DNA of 64,000 nucleotides, from positions 682,001 through 746,000 of the forward strand of contig NZ_SOBW01000007.1 of NCBI RefSeq assembly GCF_004364975.1, in the 5' to 3' direction. Made by a program: the position numbers and the translations under genes. Below, piece after piece: positions 34,025 through 42,574 of this stretch. The DNA comes from Gelidibacter sediminis (lineage in GTDB: Bacteria; Bacteroidota; Bacteroidia; Flavobacteriales; Flavobacteriaceae). The notes under the pieces were generated by a model. That model was not told where the DNA came from, did not search any database, and was given only the letters and a program-made list of their open reading frames with translations. The first letter of the stretch is position 1; every line of letters begins with the position of its first letter.

Positions 34025-34216
34025 TGTTCTGATCTTAATTTTATTAGTTAAAGTGTTAAAGATATAAAAAAATTGCAATTAAAAAATAAAAATGCGGGAG
34101 AGTCTAGGAGATTAATGATATCTCAAACCCAACTACTACCGTGGTTGTGCAATATAATTCTTGTTCAAGTGGTTGACTTTAATCAGAAATGACAACCACT
34201 GCCTCAAAATTAATTG

Positions 34217-34304
34217 CAGAGAGGAAGGGATTCGAACCCTCGATACCCTTTTGAGGTATACACGCTTTCCAGGCGTGCGCCTTCGACCGCTCGGCCACCT
34301 CTCT
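34217..34304 (-). tRNA. tRNA-Ser (GGA)
   Basis: This is an 88-nt cloverleaf on the minus strand. The acceptor stem AGAGAGG/CCTCTCT has discriminator G. The D-arm region is GTGGCCGAGCGGTCGAAGGC, the anticodon stem CACGC/GCGTG has loop CTGGAAA (anticodon GGA), and there is a long variable arm as in class II tRNA-Ser. The T-arm has GGTTCGAATCC. CCA is not encoded. Confidence 0.95.
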
Positions 34305-34376
34305 AAAATTTAGAACTTAATTGCTGTGCCAAATAACGAAAAAATCTTTTAGGTCAGAAAATTTTAAGCGTTAATT

Positions 34377-35408
34377 TTAAGACATTTCTCCACGCAAAGA
34401 GGTTTCAAATATGGTTTTGAAGGTTTTAGAAGAAATTTTTTCTCCCAACAGATACATTAATTTGGTAACTGCGGCCTCAGTTGTGATGTCTTTTCCTGAA
34501 ATGACACCCATTTTTTTCAATTGTGAACTGGTTTCATATTGACCCATGTTTACACTTCCTCCAGAACATTGTGTAACGTTGATTACGGGAATCCCGCTTT
34601 TAATCTTACTTTTTACGAGATTGATAAACCAATCTTCAGTAGTAGTATTTCCTGCACCGTAGGTTTCTAATATAATGCCTTTGATATAGGGTGAAGAAAA
34701 CATGCACTCTAACACAGGTTGTGAAATACCAGGAAACATTTTAATTAAGGCTATATGGTTTTCTAGTTTTTTATGCACCTTAAACGTTTTGCGAGTATTT
34801 GGTTTAAACAAATGGTCTTTTGATACTTTTAAATGCACCCCGGACTCGGCCAAATCAGGATAATTTAAAGACTCAAAGGCTTCAAAATGTTCCGCATTTA
34901 TCTTTGTGGTCCTATTACCACGGTAAAGCTTATATTCAAAATACAGGCCTACTTCTTTTATAACAGGTTTACCTTGGTACTGTAAAGAGGCCATTTGTAT
35001 GGATGTGATGAGATTTTCTTTAGCATCCGTTCGCAAATCGCCAATTGGCAATTGAGATCCGGTTAAGATTACAGGTTTGGCCAAATTTTCAAGCATAAAA
35101 CTCAATGCTGAAGCCGTATAGCTCATTGTGTCACTTCCATGCAATACCACAAAACCATCAAACGAAGAATAATTATTCTCGATAACCTCAGCAATTTGGA
35201 TCCAATATTGCGGATTCATGTTTGAAGAATCTATGGGCTCTTCAAATGAATAGGTTGTTATTTGACAATCCAACAGTTTCAACTCAGGAATTTTTTTGAT
35301 CAAATTACTAAAATCAAATGCTTTCAGAGCACCTGATTCTGCATGTTTGATCATACCAATAGTACCTCCTGTATAAATTAATAAAATTTTGGGTTGTTGG
35401 TTAGACAT
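34377..35408 (-). CDS. ansA: type I L-asparaginase
   Basis: This 343-residue cytoplasmic-type asparaginase has the N-terminal catalytic loop KILLIYTGGTIGM with its nucleophilic Thr (about residue 14). The second active-site motif is VLHGSDTMSYTASALSFML (about 88-106), with the Thr-Asp pair. PVILTGSQLPIGDLRTDAKE follows. It hydrolyses asparagine to aspartate and ammonia. It has no signal peptide. It lies 3 bp downstream of the tatD gene on the same strand, so the two form one unit. Confidence 0.94.
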   Translation of the reverse strand: MSNQQPKILLIYTGGTIGMIKHAESGALKAFDFSNLIKKIPELKLLDCQITTYSFEEPIDSSNMNPQYWIQIAEVIENNYSSFDGFVVLHGSDTMSYTASALSFMLENLAKPVILTGSQLPIGDLRTDAKENLITSIQMASLQYQGKPVIKEVGLYFEYKLYRGNRTTKINAEHFEAFESLNYPDLAESGVHLKVSKDHLFKPNTRKTFKVHKKLENHIALIKMFPGISQPVLECMFSSPYIKGIILETYGAGNTTTEDWFINLVKSKIKSGIPVINVTQCSGGSVNMGQYETSSQLKKMGVISGKDITTEAAVTKLMYLLGEKISSKTFKTIFETSLRGEMS

Positions 35409-35411
35409 CTT

Positions 35412-36179
35412 TTAAATTTTAAAAATGGCTTTAGAATTTTCAGTGGTAATTTCGGCAATTTTTTCAGGTGACGCACTGTAGAGTTCAGATAATTTATCTA
35501 AAACTTTTATTATGTAGGCACTTTCATTACGTTTCCCTCTAAAAGGCGTTGGCGACAAATATGGAGCATCAGTTTCTAAGACGATATGTTTTAAATCAAT
35601 TTCATTCAAGAATTTATCGACGCCTCCATTTTTAAAAGTCACAACGCCACCAATACCTAGTTTCATATTATAGGAAATTGCCCGTTTCGCCTGCTCTAAA
35701 GTTCCGGTAAAACAATGGAAGATGCCAAATAAATCATCTGACTTCTCCGATTCTAAGACTTCAAATATCTCATCAAAAGCATCACGACAATGAATAACGA
35801 TAGGCAACTGATACTTTTTAGCGAGTTTAATTTGATGTTTGAATGCTTCTTTCTGGATTTCTAAGGTAGATTGATCCCAATATAAGTCGATACCAATTTC
35901 TCCAATCGCTACAAATTCCCGTTTGGACAGCAGGTCTTCAACATGGCTTAATTCCTCTTTATAATTCTCCTTAACTGACGTGGGATGCAAACCCGTCATC
36001 AAATATACATGTTCAGGAAAATCGGCCTCCAACTGCATCATGGCCTCTGTATAAGTGGAATCGATAGCGGGTATAAAAAAGCGAGACACATTCGCTGCAA
36101 GAGCACGTTCAATCATAGCTTTTCGATCGTCATCAAACGCAGGGCTATATAAATGGGTATGGGTATCTGTAATAATCAT
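35412..36179 (-). CDS. tatD: TatD-family metal-dependent hydrolase
   Basis: The protein has 255 residues starting at ATG 36179 (MIITDTHTHLYSPAFDDDR). The longer frame to 36206 runs through the promoter box and is rejected. Metal ligands are seen in DTHTHL, AIGEIGIDLYWDQ (Glu, about 88), VIHCRDAF (His) and FHCFTGTLEQA, with ETDAPYLSPTPFRG at the C-terminal side. Family members are 3'-5' DNA exonucleases or related hydrolases. Co-transcribed with ansA. Confidence 0.93.
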   Translation of the reverse strand: MIITDTHTHLYSPAFDDDRKAMIERALAANVSRFFIPAIDSTYTEAMMQLEADFPEHVYLMTGLHPTSVKENYKEELSHVEDLLSKREFVAIGEIGIDLYWDQSTLEIQKEAFKHQIKLAKKYQLPIVIHCRDAFDEIFEVLESEKSDDLFGIFHCFTGTLEQAKRAISYNMKLGIGGVVTFKNGGVDKFLNEIDLKHIVLETDAPYLSPTPFRGKRNESAYIIKVLDKLSELYSASPEKIAEITTENSKAIFKI

Positions 36180-36183
36180 TATG

Positions 36184-36191
36184 CAAAAGTA
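36184..36191 (-). promoter_or_regulatory. -7 box of tatD-ansA, leaderless spacing
   Basis: TACTTTTG on the minus strand ends 4 bp before the ATG at 36179, so the transcript probably starts at or beside the start codon. Confidence 0.5.
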
Positions 36192-36413
36192 TAGGTTCTT
36201 TAACAAATAATTGCACTCAACTCAATTGGAGTTTAAGTTATAAGCCATCTTAAAAAACTTATACCGCCTCAACTCAGTGCATCTTAACAATTACACGCTT
36301 GACAACATATTTAATTTAGCAAAACATTTTACAACCCTATATATTTATAATTTCATTGGGATGTTGACCAAATTAAAAGTTCTATTTTTAGTGCTATAAA
36401 TGAAAAATCGATT

Positions 36414-36878
36414 ATGAAAGCAAAATCCCATCAAAAACCTAACTCCTTAAAAGATTTTCTTCTAGAAAAAGGTTATATCAAGGTGAAGCTCAAATTGACC
36501 AAAACCAATCATTTCGAAATTAAAGCCACTATAAATGGCGTAAAGGGACTTTTTATTTTAGATACAGGCGCATCAAACTCGTGTGTGGGGTTTGAAGGAC
36601 TTGAAACATTTAAACTCACCGCAAAAGATTCTGATGTAAAAGCCGCTGGAGCTGGCGCCACGGACATGTTAACTCAACTTTCAAAAAAAAACAAACTAAA
36701 AATTGGCACCTGGAAAAAAGACAAAGTAGCGTTGGTACTATTTAATTTAACGCATGTTAATACCGCCCTTTTACATCATAATGCCCAACCTGTAGATGGC
36801 ATTATTGGCGCTGATGTCTTGAAGAAGGCAAAAGCAATTATCGATTATGAAAAGAATTATGTTTATTTAAAAATGTAG
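36414..36878 (+). CDS. retropepsin-like (clan AA) aspartic protease domain protein
   Basis: This 154-residue cytoplasmic-looking protein has the single-lobe aspartic protease signature LFILDTGASNSCVGFEGLE (about 45-63) with the catalytic Asp-Thr-Gly. The second conserved part is PVDGIIGADVLKKAKAIIDY (about 124-143), as in retropepsin-type bacterial proteins. It would act as a dimer. No signal peptide is seen. It lies 62 bp upstream of the response regulator on the same strand; whether they are linked is unknown. Proteolytic activity is inferred, and substrates are unknown. Confidence 0.8.
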   Translation: MKAKSHQKPNSLKDFLLEKGYIKVKLKLTKTNHFEIKATINGVKGLFILDTGASNSCVGFEGLETFKLTAKDSDVKAAGAGATDMLTQLSKKNKLKIGTWKKDKVALVLFNLTHVNTALLHHNAQPVDGIIGADVLKKAKAIIDYEKNYVYLKM

Positions 36879-36940
36879 TAATAGCCCCGTTTTTATAACA
36901 AAGTAGTACCTTTAAATTCCCTAACAATACGTAATAGCCC

Positions 36941-37576
36941 ATGCAAGCCTCTATAATTATAGCAGACGATCACCCTCTCATTCTTAAAGGTCTCACAGAT
37001 TTTCTAGTTGAAAAACAGTATAACCTTACTGGAAGCGCCGCGAATGGCAAAGAAGCATTCGAGATGATTCAATCACAACGCCCAGATATTGCCATATTAG
37101 ATATACAAATGCCTTATTTAACCGGGCTTGAAATAGCACAAAAGTGCCAAGATTTAAACCTCACCACCAAAATAGTCCTGATTACTTTTGAAAAGGATGA
37201 AAGTATTTACGCACAAGCTAAAACTTTAGAAATATACGGATACGTTCTTAAGGAATTTGCACTTGAAGAGATTGAAAACTGTATTGCTGCCGTACTAAAA
37301 GGTCGCGCCTATTTTAGCCCTGAATTGATTGAATATCTCGAAATTGACGAAGCACCTAAAGAACTGACGACTTTGACGCCCACTGAAAAAGAGGTGCTGA
37401 GACTTATTGCCAAAAATAAAACGGCTAAAGAAATAGGCAATATCCTATTTACGTCCAGTAGAACAGTGGAAAAACACAAAAGCCATATTATTAAAAAACT
37501 CAATTTAGAGTCTAAAGCGGGTAGTTTGGCCCTTTATGCCAAAGAGAATGAATCTTACCTTATAAAAAATACGTAG
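36941..37576 (+). CDS. NarL/FixJ-type response regulator (orphan)
   Basis: This 211-residue protein has a receiver domain with the acidic pair IIADDHP (about 7-9), phosphorylation Asp in PDIAILDIQMPYLTG (about residue 54), switch Thr in VLITFEKDE and Lys in YGYVLKEFALEE. The C-terminal LuxR-type helix-turn-helix spans about 145-200 (LTPTEKEVLRLIAKNKTAKE, SSRTVEKHKSHIIKKLNL). No sensor kinase gene is adjacent. The stop codon lies inside the first of three ATACGTA-N4-TACGTAT repeats that head identical promoter modules. That position makes this regulator the natural candidate to bind them, by inference only. Confidence 0.93.
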   Translation: MQASIIIADDHPLILKGLTDFLVEKQYNLTGSAANGKEAFEMIQSQRPDIAILDIQMPYLTGLEIAQKCQDLNLTTKIVLITFEKDESIYAQAKTLEIYGYVLKEFALEEIENCIAAVLKGRAYFSPELIEYLEIDEAPKELTTLTPTEKEVLRLIAKNKTAKEIGNILFTSSRTVEKHKSHIIKKLNLESKAGSLALYAKENESYLIKNT

Positions 37577-37616
37577 TTTTACGTATTGTTTGATAACATC
37601 TTTATAGCGATCTTTA
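37569..37616 (+). promoter_or_regulatory. regulated promoter module 1 (inverted repeat, 22 bp, -7 box)
   Basis: The inverted repeat ATACGTA GTTT TACGTAT (37569-37586) overlaps the response-regulator stop codon. Exactly 22 bp later lies GATCTTTA (37609-37616), a -7 box one or two bases off TAnnTTTG. No TTG -33 element is present. The repeat is centred near -44 of the expected start, as for an activator that replaces the -33 contact. Confidence 0.75.
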
Positions 37617-37621
37617 TAGTG

Positions 37622-37686
37622 CTATTAATCACACTGTTTGGAGGAACAGAGAAGCTCTGAATTTCAAAGAGATTCAGAGCTTTTTC
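37622..37686 (+). ncRNA. putative short RNA 1, ending in a strong hairpin
   Basis: The expected transcript from module 1 is about 65 nt. It begins with GTGCTATTAAT-type sequence shared with RNA 2. It has a small stem CTGTTT/GAACAG (37634-37649) with loop GGAG. It ends in a perfect 11-bp hairpin AAGCTCTGAAT/ATTCAGAGCTT (37652-37682) plus T5. It could be a free small RNA or a leader with a terminator before the peptide gene at 37702. Confidence 0.55.
37652..37686 (+). terminator. hairpin terminator between response regulator and peptide gene 1
   Basis: A perfect 11-bp stem with a 9-nt loop is followed by TTTTT. It ends the regulator transcript and RNA 1, and could attenuate the peptide gene. 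Confidence 0.8.
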
Positions 37687-37701
37687 ATAAAGATAACAAT
37701 C

Positions 37702-37803
37702 ATGAAACATCATTTCAGCCTGAGCAATATATTTTTCGCTTTGGGATTAATCACAACCTCAATTCTGGTAATCTCAATGAATATTTTAGTCGCTTTTTTT
37801 TAA
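37702..37803 (+). CDS. 33-residue single-span membrane peptide 1
   Basis: This peptide starts at ATG 37702 (MKHHFSLSNIFF). Residues about 10-33 form one hydrophobic span, and it ends NILVAFF. It is followed by a terminator at 37827. Its length equals that of peptide 2 at 38171, the two align without gaps, and both end in NILV(A/T)FF with a similar hydrophobic pattern, while the surrounding DNA differs. That is good evidence that both are translated. The function is unknown; a small regulator of a membrane protein or a stress peptide are possibilities. Confidence 0.7.
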   Translation: MKHHFSLSNIFFALGLITTSILVISMNILVAFF

Positions 37804-37826
37804 TTCGTTAGTTTTATAATTATAAG

Positions 37827-37855
37827 AGCGCACTCTAAACAAGAGTGCGCTTTTT
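37827..37855 (+). terminator. terminator of peptide gene 1
   Basis: A perfect 10-bp stem AGCGCACTCT/AGAGTGCGCT with a 5-nt loop is followed by T5. Confidence 0.88.
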
Positions 37856-37885
37856 GTATTATAAAAAATCAAAAGAATCAAAAAT

Positions 37886-37933
37886 ATACGTAGTTCTACG
37901 TATTGTATGGTACGCAAATAATGACGAAATTTA
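37886..37933 (+). promoter_or_regulatory. regulated promoter module 2
   Basis: The inverted repeat ATACGTA GTTC TACGTAT (37886-37903), exactly 22 bp, then GAAATTTA (37926-37933) has the same geometry as modules 1 and 3. It drives RNA 2. Confidence 0.75.
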
Positions 37934-37938
37934 CAGTG

Positions 37939-37999
37939 CTATTAATTCTTAGGGGAATTATTTTATAGAGCTCTGGATTGTCATTGATTCAGGGCTTTA
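37939..37999 (+). ncRNA. putative short RNA 2, related to RNA 1
   Basis: The expected transcript from module 2 is about 60 nt. It shares AGTGCTATTAAT at its start region with RNA 1. It ends in a related hairpin AGCTCTGGAT/ATTCAGGGCT (37969-37996, two G-U pairs in RNA), followed by a T-rich stretch. No convincing ORF follows before module 3; a 15-codon frame at 37921 is probably chance. It looks like a second copy of the same small RNA. Confidence 0.5.
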
Positions 38000-38026
38000 T
38001 TATTTAAGAGCATTTCTAAGCCAAAA

Positions 38027-38074
38027 ATACGTAACTCTACGTATTGTTTCATGTTGCCGCAAATCCGAAATTTG
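38027..38074 (+). promoter_or_regulatory. regulated promoter module 3
   Basis: The inverted repeat ATACGTA ACTC TACGTAT (38027-38044), exactly 22 bp, then GAAATTTG (38067-38074) is the closest of the three -7 boxes to TAnnTTTG. It drives peptide gene 2 with a leader of about 90 nt and no internal terminator. Confidence 0.75.
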
Positions 38075-38170
38075 CACAGTATCTAGTTGTCAGTAAAGGC
38101 TTACTATAGCAAAAATTGAACTTCTAAATTACAGAAATTGCATACCCAAATTATCTATATGTTTAAGCCT

Positions 38171-38272
38171 ATGAAAAAAAACAGCACGCATTGGAGCAAG
38201 TTATTTATCATCACTATCATCTTAAGCGCCGTATTGATCATCACCGCTAATATTTTGGTTACCTTCTTTTAA
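38171..38272 (+). CDS. 33-residue single-span membrane peptide 2
   Basis: This peptide starts at ATG 38171 (MKKNSTHWSKLF). A four-codon-longer start at 38159 (MFKP) is also possible. A short basic N-terminus leads into one hydrophobic span (about 11-33), ending NILVTFF. It is paralogous to peptide 1 in length, end motif and hydrophobic pattern. Downstream of module 3 and upstream of the terminator at 38295, it forms its own unit. Confidence 0.7.
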   Translation: MKKNSTHWSKLFIITIILSAVLIITANILVTFF

Positions 38273-38294
38273 AACTAACCTAACCACCAAATCA

Positions 38295-38323
38295 AAAGGG
38301 ACACTTCTATGAAGTGTCCCTTT
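38295..38323. terminator. terminator between peptide gene 2 and sucB
   Basis: A perfect 13-bp stem AAAGGGACACTTC/GAAGTGTCCCTTT with a 3-nt loop. It serves peptide gene 2 and perhaps the convergent sucAB unit. T-runs on both sides are short. Confidence 0.8.
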
Positions 38324-38346
38324 GTGATATTATCTATTAATTAAGA

Positions 38347-39618
38347 TTATAATTCTAACGCTCTCTTAACATCGTTATCCATTAACAACTCTGTCGGATT
38401 TTCGAGAGCTTCTTTTATGGCCACTAAGAAACCAACACTTTCCTTACCATCAATAATTCTATGGTCATAAGAAACTGCTAAGTACATTATTGGTCTAATT
38501 TCTACATGTCCATCTATTGCAACAGGTCGCTCTACAATATTGTGCATTCCTAAAATTGCACTTTGTGGTGGGTTAATAATTGGTGTAGACAGCATACTGC
38601 CAAAAACACCACCGTTAGAAATCGTAAATGTCCCCCCGGTCATTTCATCTACGGTAATTTGACCATCACGAGCTCTAATAGCCAGTCGTTTGACCTCTGC
38701 TTCAACCCCTCTGAAGGTTAGATTTTCAGCGTTTCTAATTACCGGAACCATCAAGCCCTTTGGACCGGATACCGCAATACTGATATCACAAAAATCAAAA
38801 CTGATCATTTCCTGACCATCAATCATGGAGTTCACTGCAGGATATTGCTGTAGAGCTCTCACCGCTGCAAGGGTGAAGAAACTCATAAAGCCCAAACCAA
38901 CACCATGTTTTGTTTTAAATGTTTCTTTGTATTCTTCGCGCAATTTAAAAATGGCTGTCATATCAACCTCATTGAATGTGGTTAACATAGCGGTTTCATT
39001 TTTAGCGGATACCAAACGTTCAGCAACCTTACGACGCAACATAGATAATCTTGAGCGCGACTCACCACGTCTTCCTCCAGTTGGCGTTCCCATAGATGGT
39101 ACTGCTTTCACCGCATCATCTTTAGTAATACGTCCATCTTTACCTGAACCACTTACATCTGAAGCAGATATGTTTTTTTCAGCCAAAACTTTCTTAGCGG
39201 CTGGACTTGCAACACCAGAAGCATAAGTTTTTTGGGATGGATTTTCCTGTTTCTTAGATTCTCCCGTATTTGGGGTTTCCTTTTGTTCTTTAGCCAATTC
39301 TTTTTCAACGTCTTTATCACCGGAACCTTCATCACCTGTAGACTCAGATTTTTCAGAATCTGAACCACCACCTGGTTTTTCAGCGGCTGTATCAATTAAA
39401 CAAACCACTTCTCCAACGGCAACAGCATCACCTTCTTCTGCCTTTAATGTAATAATTCCGCTGGCTTCAGCAGGAAGCTCTAAGGTAGCTTTATCACTAT
39501 CTACTTCAGCAATAGCCTGATCTTTTTCTACATAATCGCCATCTGCAACTAACCAAGCTGCAATTTCTACTTCTGTAATGGACTCTCCTGGTGAAGGAAC
39601 TTTCATTTCTAAAATCAT
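38347..39618 (-). CDS. sucB: 2-oxoglutarate dehydrogenase E2, dihydrolipoyl succinyltransferase
   Basis: This 423-residue protein has one N-terminal lipoyl domain (lipoylated Lys in [12 protein letters not shown], about residue 43). A Lys/Glu/Ser-rich linker follows (about 85-130). The E3-binding domain is [19 protein letters not shown] and [13 protein letters not shown] (about 135-168). The catalytic domain has [31 protein letters not shown], and the active-site [13 protein letters not shown] (His, about 393). It transfers succinyl groups to CoA in the TCA cycle. It lies 72 bp downstream of sucA on the same strand, so it is co-transcribed. Confidence 0.96.
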   Translation of the reverse strand: MILEMKVPSPGESITEVEIAAWLVADGDYVEKDQAIAEVDSDKATLELPAEASGIITLKAEEGDAVAVGEVVCLIDTAAEKPGGGSDSEKSESTGDEGSGDKDVEKELAKEQKETPNTGESKKQENPSQKTYASGVASPAAKKVLAEKNISASDVSGSGKDGRITKDDAVKAVPSMGTPTGGRRGESRSRLSMLRRKVAERLVSAKNETAMLTTFNEVDMTAIFKLREEYKETFKTKHGVGLGFMSFFTLAAVRALQQYPAVNSMIDGQEMISFDFCDISIAVSGPKGLMVPVIRNAENLTFRGVEAEVKRLAIRARDGQITVDEMTGGTFTISNGGVFGSMLSTPIINPPQSAILGMHNIVERPVAIDGHVEIRPIMYLAVSYDHRIIDGKESVGFLVAIKEALENPTELLMDNDVKRALEL

Positions 39619-39690
39619 AGTTCTTATTGTTTTTTGTAACCTATTGGTTTGCGTTGTTGAATTCCCGCATCAGCAGGAGTATTTTTAATT

Positions 39691-42453
39691 TTATCGTTGG
39701 TTATTTTTTGTTTTGTCAAAGACATAGTCAATCACTTCTTTATGACGACGCTTAGAACGTGTTGAGCTACCCGCCGCTGGCGCACCATAAGCTCGTCTGG
39801 AGGCTATTCTAAACGATTTTGACTCTTCAAAATGCATCATCATAAAACTATAAGCGCCCATGTTACGCGGTTCTTCCTGTGCCCATACAATGTCATTAGC
39901 ATGCTCATATTTCTTTAAAATATCACGCATTTGTTTTGCTGGCAACGGGAACAATTGCTCTATTCGCACCAATGCCACATCATCTCTTTTCTGTTCTTCC
40001 TTGACCTCCAGTAGGTCATAATAAAATTTTCCGGTCACGAATACGAGTGATTTTACTTTCTTCACATCAGCCTTATCATCATCAATAACCATTTGGAAAC
40101 TTCCATTTGCAAATTCATCAACCGTTGACACCACTAAAGGGTGACGTAACAAGCTCTTAGGTGTAAATATAATTAATGGTTTTCTAAAGTTTGCTTTTAC
40201 TTGTCTTCTTAACAAATGATACATATTGGCAGGTGTCGTACAGTCTGCAACATACATATTGTCACTAGCGCAAAGTTGCAAGTAGCGTTCCATACGCGCT
40301 GATGAATGTTCAGCGCCTTGACCTTCATAACCATGTGGCAATAACATTACCAATCCATTTTGTAGTTTCCATTTGTCTTCGGCAGCTGAAATGTATTGAT
40401 CCAACATAATTTGTGCTCCATTACTAAAGTCTCCAAATTGCGCTTCCCAAATGGTTAACGTTTTAGGACTTGCCATAGCATAACCGTAGTCAAAACCAAC
40501 CACGCCATATTCAGAAAGCAAGGAGTTATAAATAAAGAATTTACCTTGATGGTCACTAATATGATTCAATAAAACAATTTCTTCTTCACTGTCTTCAACT
40601 TTAACAACGGCATGACGATGGGAAAAGGTGCCGCGTTCCACATCTTGTCCAGATATACGTACATCATGACCTTCTTCCAATAATGTTCCATAAGCTAAAT
40701 GTTCAGCCATTGCCCAATCTAATTTGTCCTCGTCAAACATCATTTTTCGAGATTTAACCAGACGTTCAATTTTGCGGATAAATTTTTTATCTTCTGGTAA
40801 ATTTGAAATAACATCAGCAATTTTGGTCAGCTTTTCTTTAGGAAAAGTCGTATCCACAGCTTCCATCATCTTGTGCTCATCGGCACTCTCATAACCCGTC
40901 CATTCATCTTGCATAAAGGGTGTAATAACCGTTTTTTCCTGTTTCCGGGAATCTTCCAATTCTTCTTCTAGACTTGCTTTATAGGACTCTTCAAGTTGTT
41001 GAACAAAATCCTTATCAACAATACCATCTTTTAATAATTTAGCGGCATAAATTTCTCTCGGATTTTCATGCTTCGCAATGGCTTTATATAATTTTGGCTG
41101 TGTAAAGCGAGGCTCATCGCCCTCATTATGCCCATATTTTCTATAGCCTAACAAATCAATAAACACATCGCGCTTAAAGGTCATTCTAAAATCTAAAGCG
41201 AACAACATGGCATGCACAACGGCTTCAACATCATCCGCATTAACATGCAATACGGGAGACAAGGTTACTTTGGCAACATCAGTACAGTAGGTACTAGAAC
41301 GTGCATCTAAATAATTTGTAGTAAAACCAATTTGGTTGTTGATGACAATATGAATAGTGCCATTGGTTTTATAACCATCCAAATTCACCATTTGAATTAC
41401 TTCATAGACTATGCCTTGCCCTGCAATTGCAGCATCTCCATGCACAATAATCGGCAGTACCTGAGAGGGGTTGTCTGTGTATTTATCGTCTTGTTTTGCT
41501 CTCGCAATTCCTTCAACCACTGCGCCAACAGTTTCTAAATGAGAAGGGTTTGGCGCTATATTTAAGTTTATCTTTTTACCCCCTTTAGATTCTCTATCGC
41601 TAGTCCAACCCAAATGGTATTTTACATCTCCATCAAAAATTTCCTGTTCATAATCCTTTCCATCAAATTCGCTAAAGATATCTTTTGCTGACTTCCCAAA
41701 AATATTAATTAAAGTACTTAAACGGCCGCGGTGTGCCATTCCCATTACAAATTCTTTAACACCAACTTCTGCCGCACTTTCAATAAGTGTGTCCAAAGCC
41801 GGAATCAAAGACTCACCACCTTCCAATGAAAAGCGCTTTTGCCCTACATATTTGGTATGTAAAAAGTTTTCAAATGAAACAGCTTCATTCAGTTTAGTAA
41901 GAATGTGCTTCTTTTGATCTGTGGAAAACTTAGGTTGATTATCATTAACATTAAGTTTTTCCTGAATCCACGCAATTTCTTTAGGATTACGGATATACAT
42001 ATACTCTACACCAATTGAAGAACAGTAAATTTTCTCCAAATGTTCTATAATACTTTCCAAGGTTTGAGGCCCGGTCCCTAATATTTCTCCAGCAGAAAAT
42101 ACCGTTTTTAAGTCGTTTTTATGCAATCCGAAATTTTCAATGGCCAGGGTAGGCTCATACTTACGGCGTTCTCTAACAGGGTTTGTTTTGGTAAATAAAT
42201 GACCTCTATTTCTGTATCCATCAATTAAGCGTACCACATTAAATTCCTTTTGCATGTGCTCAGGAATTTCAGGCGAGATACAAACGTCACCATCAGCATA
42301 GGTGGCTTCGCTGTTTTCTGAACCAAAATCGAAACCTTGAAAAAAGGCTCTCCAACTTGGTTCTACTGTATCCGGATTTTGTAAATATTGATCGTATAAT
42401 TCAGCAAAGTAGGCTGAGTGAGCGGCGTTTAAAAAGGAATATTTATCCATCAT
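39691..42453 (-). CDS. sucA: 2-oxoglutarate dehydrogenase E1
   Basis: This 920-residue protein is of normal length for the family. It starts MDKYSFLNAAHSAYFAELYD, either from Met1 or the adjacent Met. Thiamine-diphosphate enzyme features are EFVMGMAHRGRLSTLINIFG, IVHGDAAIAGQGIVYE with the metal-site GD, QIGFTTN and LLPHGYEGQGAEHSSARMER. The C-terminal domain ends near GAPAAGSSTRSKRRHKE. It decarboxylates 2-oxoglutarate and passes the succinyl group to SucB. It is first gene of the sucA-sucB unit. Confidence 0.97.
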   Translation of the reverse strand: MMDKYSFLNAAHSAYFAELYDQYLQNPDTVEPSWRAFFQGFDFGSENSEATYADGDVCISPEIPEHMQKEFNVVRLIDGYRNRGHLFTKTNPVRERRKYEPTLAIENFGLHKNDLKTVFSAGEILGTGPQTLESIIEHLEKIYCSSIGVEYMYIRNPKEIAWIQEKLNVNDNQPKFSTDQKKHILTKLNEAVSFENFLHTKYVGQKRFSLEGGESLIPALDTLIESAAEVGVKEFVMGMAHRGRLSTLINIFGKSAKDIFSEFDGKDYEQEIFDGDVKYHLGWTSDRESKGGKKINLNIAPNPSHLETVGAVVEGIARAKQDDKYTDNPSQVLPIIVHGDAAIAGQGIVYEVIQMVNLDGYKTNGTIHIVINNQIGFTTNYLDARSSTYCTDVAKVTLSPVLHVNADDVEAVVHAMLFALDFRMTFKRDVFIDLLGYRKYGHNEGDEPRFTQPKLYKAIAKHENPREIYAAKLLKDGIVDKDFVQQLEESYKASLEEELEDSRKQEKTVITPFMQDEWTGYESADEHKMMEAVDTTFPKEKLTKIADVISNLPEDKKFIRKIERLVKSRKMMFDEDKLDWAMAEHLAYGTLLEEGHDVRISGQDVERGTFSHRHAVVKVEDSEEEIVLLNHISDHQGKFFIYNSLLSEYGVVGFDYGYAMASPKTLTIWEAQFGDFSNGAQIMLDQYISAAEDKWKLQNGLVMLLPHGYEGQGAEHSSARMERYLQLCASDNMYVADCTTPANMYHLLRRQVKANFRKPLIIFTPKSLLRHPLVVSTVDEFANGSFQMVIDDDKADVKKVKSLVFVTGKFYYDLLEVKEEQKRDDVALVRIEQLFPLPAKQMRDILKKYEHANDIVWAQEEPRNMGAYSFMMMHFEESKSFRIASRRAYGAPAAGSSTRSKRRHKEVIDYVFDKTKNNQR

Positions 42454-42574
42454 TTTTTGTAAAACGTTCAGATGTTTTCAAATTTTAGTCAAAAATACAA
42501 CTTTTACCAAAATAAGAATTGCTTTTAGTATATTTATATGATATAAGTGTATCGATAATCATAATACATGATTT

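Noticed and set aside
37921-37968. 15-codon ORF in RNA 2 (MTKFTVLLIL...)
   Set aside because: Overlaps the -7 box and the shared AGTGCTATTAAT element, so it would start upstream of the predicted transcript; too short to support.
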